From: Eleginops maclovinus
Lineage: Eukaryota; Chordata; Actinopteri; Perciformes; Eleginopidae
Assembly: GCF_036324505.1 (NCBI RefSeq)
Contig: NC_086370.1
Location: 1,741,259 to 1,805,258 of the forward strand
Length of the DNA: 64,000 nt
Direction of reading: 5' to 3'
This document shows, piece by piece, positions 32,701-64,000 of this stretch. The notes under the pieces are model-generated. The model did not search any database, was not told where the DNA came from, and saw nothing but the letters and a program-made list of their open reading frames with translations. The position numbers and the translations under genes were made by a program. Numbering within the stretch: position 1 is the first letter of the stretch; each line of letters opens with the position of its first letter.

Positions 32701-35177
32701 CAGTACCTAAAGATGGCCTCTACTCCCCAGTCTATTGAAGTGAATGAGCTCACCACTGCCACCGGAGCTTCTGTCGGAACTGGCCCTGTGTCCGACCCCC
32801 TGGGAACACGCTGAAATGCCAACTCCAGGTTTGGGTAAAAACTCAAAGATATCTCCAAAAGTGTTGAAGTCTTCTTTGTGTGGCGTCATGGAGACAGTGT
32901 CTGGAAGGACTACTTCTTAGCCAGTTGGAAAGGATGTTGACCCTTTAAACACATGTGTGAACACGGTTTAAGCACTTCAGAAGCACAGGCAACATCAATC
33001 AGGGATATTATAATGACTTTTCCATCACATGTTATTCGGTTTTAGCCTCTAATGACCAGTGCCTTCCCAGAGTTTATTTGAGTATAATTTCCTGACTGAC
33101 ATTTTAACTTTTTTCACAGTTTTTAACCCATTTGTCCTTTGACCTCATGCGACCTGATGGCAGAACCCCAGAACCCTCTCCACTCTACTGTCTGATATGA
33201 AAATGTTTTTTAAACATCTGATGTGACCTGGTTATGTCAGGAAGTTAAAAGAGCCACAGTGCAGTTTCAGATCTTGTGATTTAATGCGACCTCCACATTG
33301 TAACTTGCAAGACAACTGAGAAAAGATGTTGGCAGGTGTGAGGGAACAGCAGTGTGTTTTTAGTGGTAGCCAAAAGATCAGAGAGTCCTCTGCTCTGTAA
33401 ATAGGTAGATTAGTAGTAAATGTTTTCAGACTCTAGCTTACTTTGTAAAGTAAAGGAAACAGTTGGGATGTTATAATGTACAGGTCATTATGAAATTGTG
33501 TTAACGGTCCGGGCCGCCTGCTTGAGATCACAATGTACGGTTTGTGTCCCATGACCTTGTTGACCCCTGCTCTGAGGAATACTGTCACAGTCTCCAGCTG
33601 TTCATTTACACTCAGACTTAACAGGATGTGATGTCACTCCTCCCTCACCTGTAGGTGTCACGTCTGCTGGATAAAGTGTGTCAATGTGATCAGTGTTGTC
33701 AAAAAAAAACCTCTGGTTTGCACTGGACATCCGGACAGCTATTTATAAAAGTGTATCTTAGCTTTTCATGAATGCATGTTTTGGTACTCTTCATACCGTT
33801 AATGTTATCATCATTAAAACGCTGAAACAAAACCACACCACACAATCCATGCTGTGAGGGACAGGCAGTCTTTGAGATAATGTATAGGCAGGGTCAGGAT
33901 TATGGTAGCAGTCATGTGACTCTTTAGAGTGTACAGTAAGAATAAACTCTAAAGGCAGAAGGCCTTCCTTCACATTACAGTTGGCTCTGAAGCTCTGCTC
34001 CAGTTTGTCTTTGATCAGTCTAATGCACCTCTGAGTAACTTCATCTGTTCTCTCAAGTGTCGGGCTCTACAATATTCAGTATGTTAATGTTAAATAAGAG
34101 TTAAAAATGTAATATTTTGAAAAGCCTTATCATTTTAGTGACCTGAATAACTCATGTGGCAGACTTCTATAAATTCTCCCCATCCTACAGCTGCATTAGT
34201 GAATACATCTCTTGAGGTTGCCGGCTACAAGACTTTCTGAACAGAAAATTAGACATGTCTCAGTCGGAAAACCACAGATATGAAACAAGAATGAATGAGA
34301 AGTGAATTCAGATTATCTGCCTCAGTTTCTGGGTCCCGGTTTTATGCCTGCATTTAGATGTGCTTTCCCCACCAGCCAATATGTAATAAAAGGTCTTGTT
34401 TGACATTAAAATGGAGTTAAACCAGCTCAGTGGTAGGTTTGACTCACTGGTTAAGGCTGAACCACAGGTGCAATTTAAGAGACTACATGGTTCTGTCAAG
34501 ACAACAAAGGTTTAAACACGCCTGAAACATTGAACTGCAACTAAGATAATAGCAGAGCAACAGCCTCATAATCTGAAATGATGCACTTCAGAAATCCCTT
34601 TTCTGAAGTGCTTGGACCCGTACAGGAAAGGAAAATAGTTTATTTAGTGTGAGAAATGTTTTAGAAACAAAGCCAAAATCCTCAGAAATGTATATTTAAT
34701 TATGACGGTCATGCTGAACAGACTCAATACTTTGAACATTTCAGAACATATCAGTATTTATGATCAGTATGACAGGTAAATGAAGGCCAGCTAGGGACCT
34801 GGCTGTGGGTTAATGCGAGGTACGGTGCAACAACAGGACACTGTGAATATGTTATTGCTGGAACGGACCCAACAACGATCTCATAGCAACATCAAACCAG
34901 GCAGACACACACAGAGCGCTGTGAGGGAGCAGCAGCACACACTGGATCAGGTCCTCTCCGTCCAGTTCTTCAACACTGAGTCACTCGGTGGAGTTAATGA
35001 GGTTAGCTTAATGAACACAGCTACTGCAGAACACATACTGCTGAATACATGTTCAACAGCTGATTTAAATAAACAGGAAGGGTTACAGCTTCTTCATAAA
35101 GTGATGTCATACATGTGATGATTGCAGCAGCATGCCTTTGATGAGCAGCAACATTTCCCCCCAACAATACGGACTGT

Positions 35178-35351
35178 ACACTGAAGAAACTCAAACGTTT
35201 TATTTCATAAAATGTATTACTGTATTAGGTTAGTTGAAAGCAAAAGATTAGGTTCCGCTTAATATTATTGCTTTCAACTAACTTAATACAGTTATGTGAA
35301 ATGTGTTGACATAATACATTTAATTAAAGTCAACGTTTTTGTTTTTTCAGT
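35178..35351. repeat. palindromic MITE-like repeat
   Basis: Outer ends ACTGAAGAAACTCAAACG and inverted ACTGAAAAAACAAAAACG. An inner inverted pair, TATTAGGTTAGTTGAAAGCAA and TTGCTTTCAACTAACTTAATA, makes it nearly a full palindrome. Related half copies lie at 3995-4080 and 58886-59010. Confidence 0.7.
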
Positions 35352-36679
35352 TTATACTGTGCCTCAGATTAGAAGACACACACACACATTACAGACACTG
35401 CAGTCAAACACAGAGCATGACAATCAAAAAGCAGGAAGTGGCTGTCCATGACATTTGGCAGAGCTATTTACAATGAAGTGAAATCAGAAGGAAAGCTTTA
35501 CTGCTCAGGATGTTTAAGGCCTGAACTTTAAAACTTCAGATGATTCAAAGATCTTGGTTGACACTCTCCTCCGGGAAGCAAGTGCTGTCTTTGAACATGT
35601 TAAACTGATGGTCTTTAACATTTAAAATCATATCATTTATATCTGATGCAAATGTCTTGGGTCATTTTTGGAATAAACTCCTGTCCCAAAAATGTTGAAT
35701 CATTGATTGTTTTAGACCAGGAATCCATAAGTTACTACAATTGTTCAGAATGATCTTCAGGAAATGATGTGTTAATGTAATAAACAATAAACCTGCCCAT
35801 AATGTAAATATATGTTGTGTGTGTAATGTAACTGGTAATGTGTGATTGTGTATACAGCCGGCCAGCTTCCCTGATATTATATTTAGGACTTAAAAAAGAT
35901 CCTCTGATAATGGTGTTTATACGTTGCGTTTGGAACTGATGGGTCCCACCATCATACGAATCCCATAAGTAACATTTGGTAGCTAACTATGTTTAGTTAT
36001 TATAAGCACAATGTGTAATATTATAAAAATGGTGTTATGGTTCATGGTTGGTTTTCTTTCCATTAAAGACAGGTTTACATCATCAGTGTTAAATTAAATC
36101 TGTTGTTATGGTCCACTATACCGTTATCAGTTTCTTTAGGATCCAAACCAACATATTTATGCAGATGATTTGGACCACCTCAGCATCCTTTGGTTATAAA
36201 ACTGTTGCTGTTCCTGATGCTTTTTATATCTTAATCTTTCTGCCACTGTGTGAACATATGTCCTAACTGAAACTGATTGTTTGGTACACTTCATCACACA
36301 GAGGAGAGCTCAGCTAAGACTTTCAGAATAATAAAACAGAATCTTTCCAGCCCCACAACTCAGTGCAGCATGGTCTATTACAGCAAAACAACAAAATACA
36401 ATAAGTTAATAAGCATTATCCACTTCACATTATGCACAAATATCATGCATCTGTTGACACATTCTTATCCTTCCTTATCCAATCCGGTATTAAAATAACA
36501 CATAGATATAAAAATCCAATACATAAACACTGTCATACGTATTAAAATAAACAATCTATACAAAAATGATGCCATATATTTTTAGGATTCAATTATTTTT
36601 TTCCTTGTATAACAGAGTAGGGAAAAGTAAAAAAATAAATATCCTATGTACAATCACACAAGCCATTCCAAAGTTATCG

Positions 36680-63977
<27,298 letters not shown>

Positions 63978-64000
63978 CTGCTGGGAGACCTTGAGTTACA

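Larger units (their letters stand above)
29191..36679 (-). other. col13a1 3' UTR and/or downstream noncoding DNA
   Basis: About 7.5 kb after the col13a1 stop with no coding exon on either strand. It is AT-rich and holds a TA repeat (29735-29774), a MITE (35178-35351) and a short perfect hairpin (about 34583-34609, GCACTTCAGAAA arms). If the site at 29185 is used, it is one very long terminal exon; otherwise the transcript ends earlier and the rest is intergenic. Confidence 0.4.

Overview
The window is vertebrate DNA and almost certainly teleost fish. The evidence is split vertebrate genes with GT-AG introns, Tc1/mariner, hAT, L2 and Rex3-type elements with teleost-style ends, long (TG)n, (CA)n and (ATT)n microsatellites, and several dispersed repeats I know from spiny-rayed fishes. 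The species cannot be named from sequence alone. Statements about families and orthologues are from memory; splice sites, reading frames and repeat matches were read directly.

Layout. (1) 1-4.3 kb, minus strand: the 5' part of a prkg2-like gene (type II cGMP-dependent protein kinase). It has a first coding exon with an MGNGS myristoylation start, a second exon with the coiled coil and autoinhibitory linker, and an L2 LINE in the intron between them. (2) 5.4-10.6 kb, minus strand: a decayed multi-exon DUF4806-type gene with two 1-bp deletions and a lost acceptor. (3) 10.66-15.0 kb: a 4.3-kb DNA transposon with 68-bp terminal inverted repeats. Each repeat lies just upstream of a gene, and the two genes converge: an intact five-exon SWIM/YqaJ-nuclease gene (492 aa) and a THAP-domain gene with no DDE catalytic part. 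A minisatellite lies between them. (4) 15.7-17.9 kb, plus strand: a broken gene of a teleost family usually annotated as G2/M-phase-specific E3 ligase-like. (5) 18.07-26.69 kb: a nest of transposons. An old Tc1 element is split by a 7-kb hAT element with a 5-bp target duplication. That hAT was itself hit by an apparently intact Tc1 element, a small hAT MITE and a poly(A)-tailed retro-inserted cDNA. (6) 27.4-28.6 kb: a Rex3-like LINE remnant. (7) 29.2-64 kb, minus strand: the 3' half of col13a1 (collagen XIII, a transmembrane collagen). I place 29 coding exons, all in phase 0, a stop codon isolated on its own exon by a 97-bp intron, and a possible 7.5-kb 3' UTR ending at a good poly(A) site near 29185.

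The two host genes (prkg2-like and col13a1) are both on the minus strand, separated by about 25 kb of mostly transposon-derived DNA. The most interesting points are the two-gene TIR-driven transposon, the nested insertions whose removal restores an 805-codon transposase frame, the two homologous alternative penultimate exons of col13a1, and several near-perfect hairpins in its introns.
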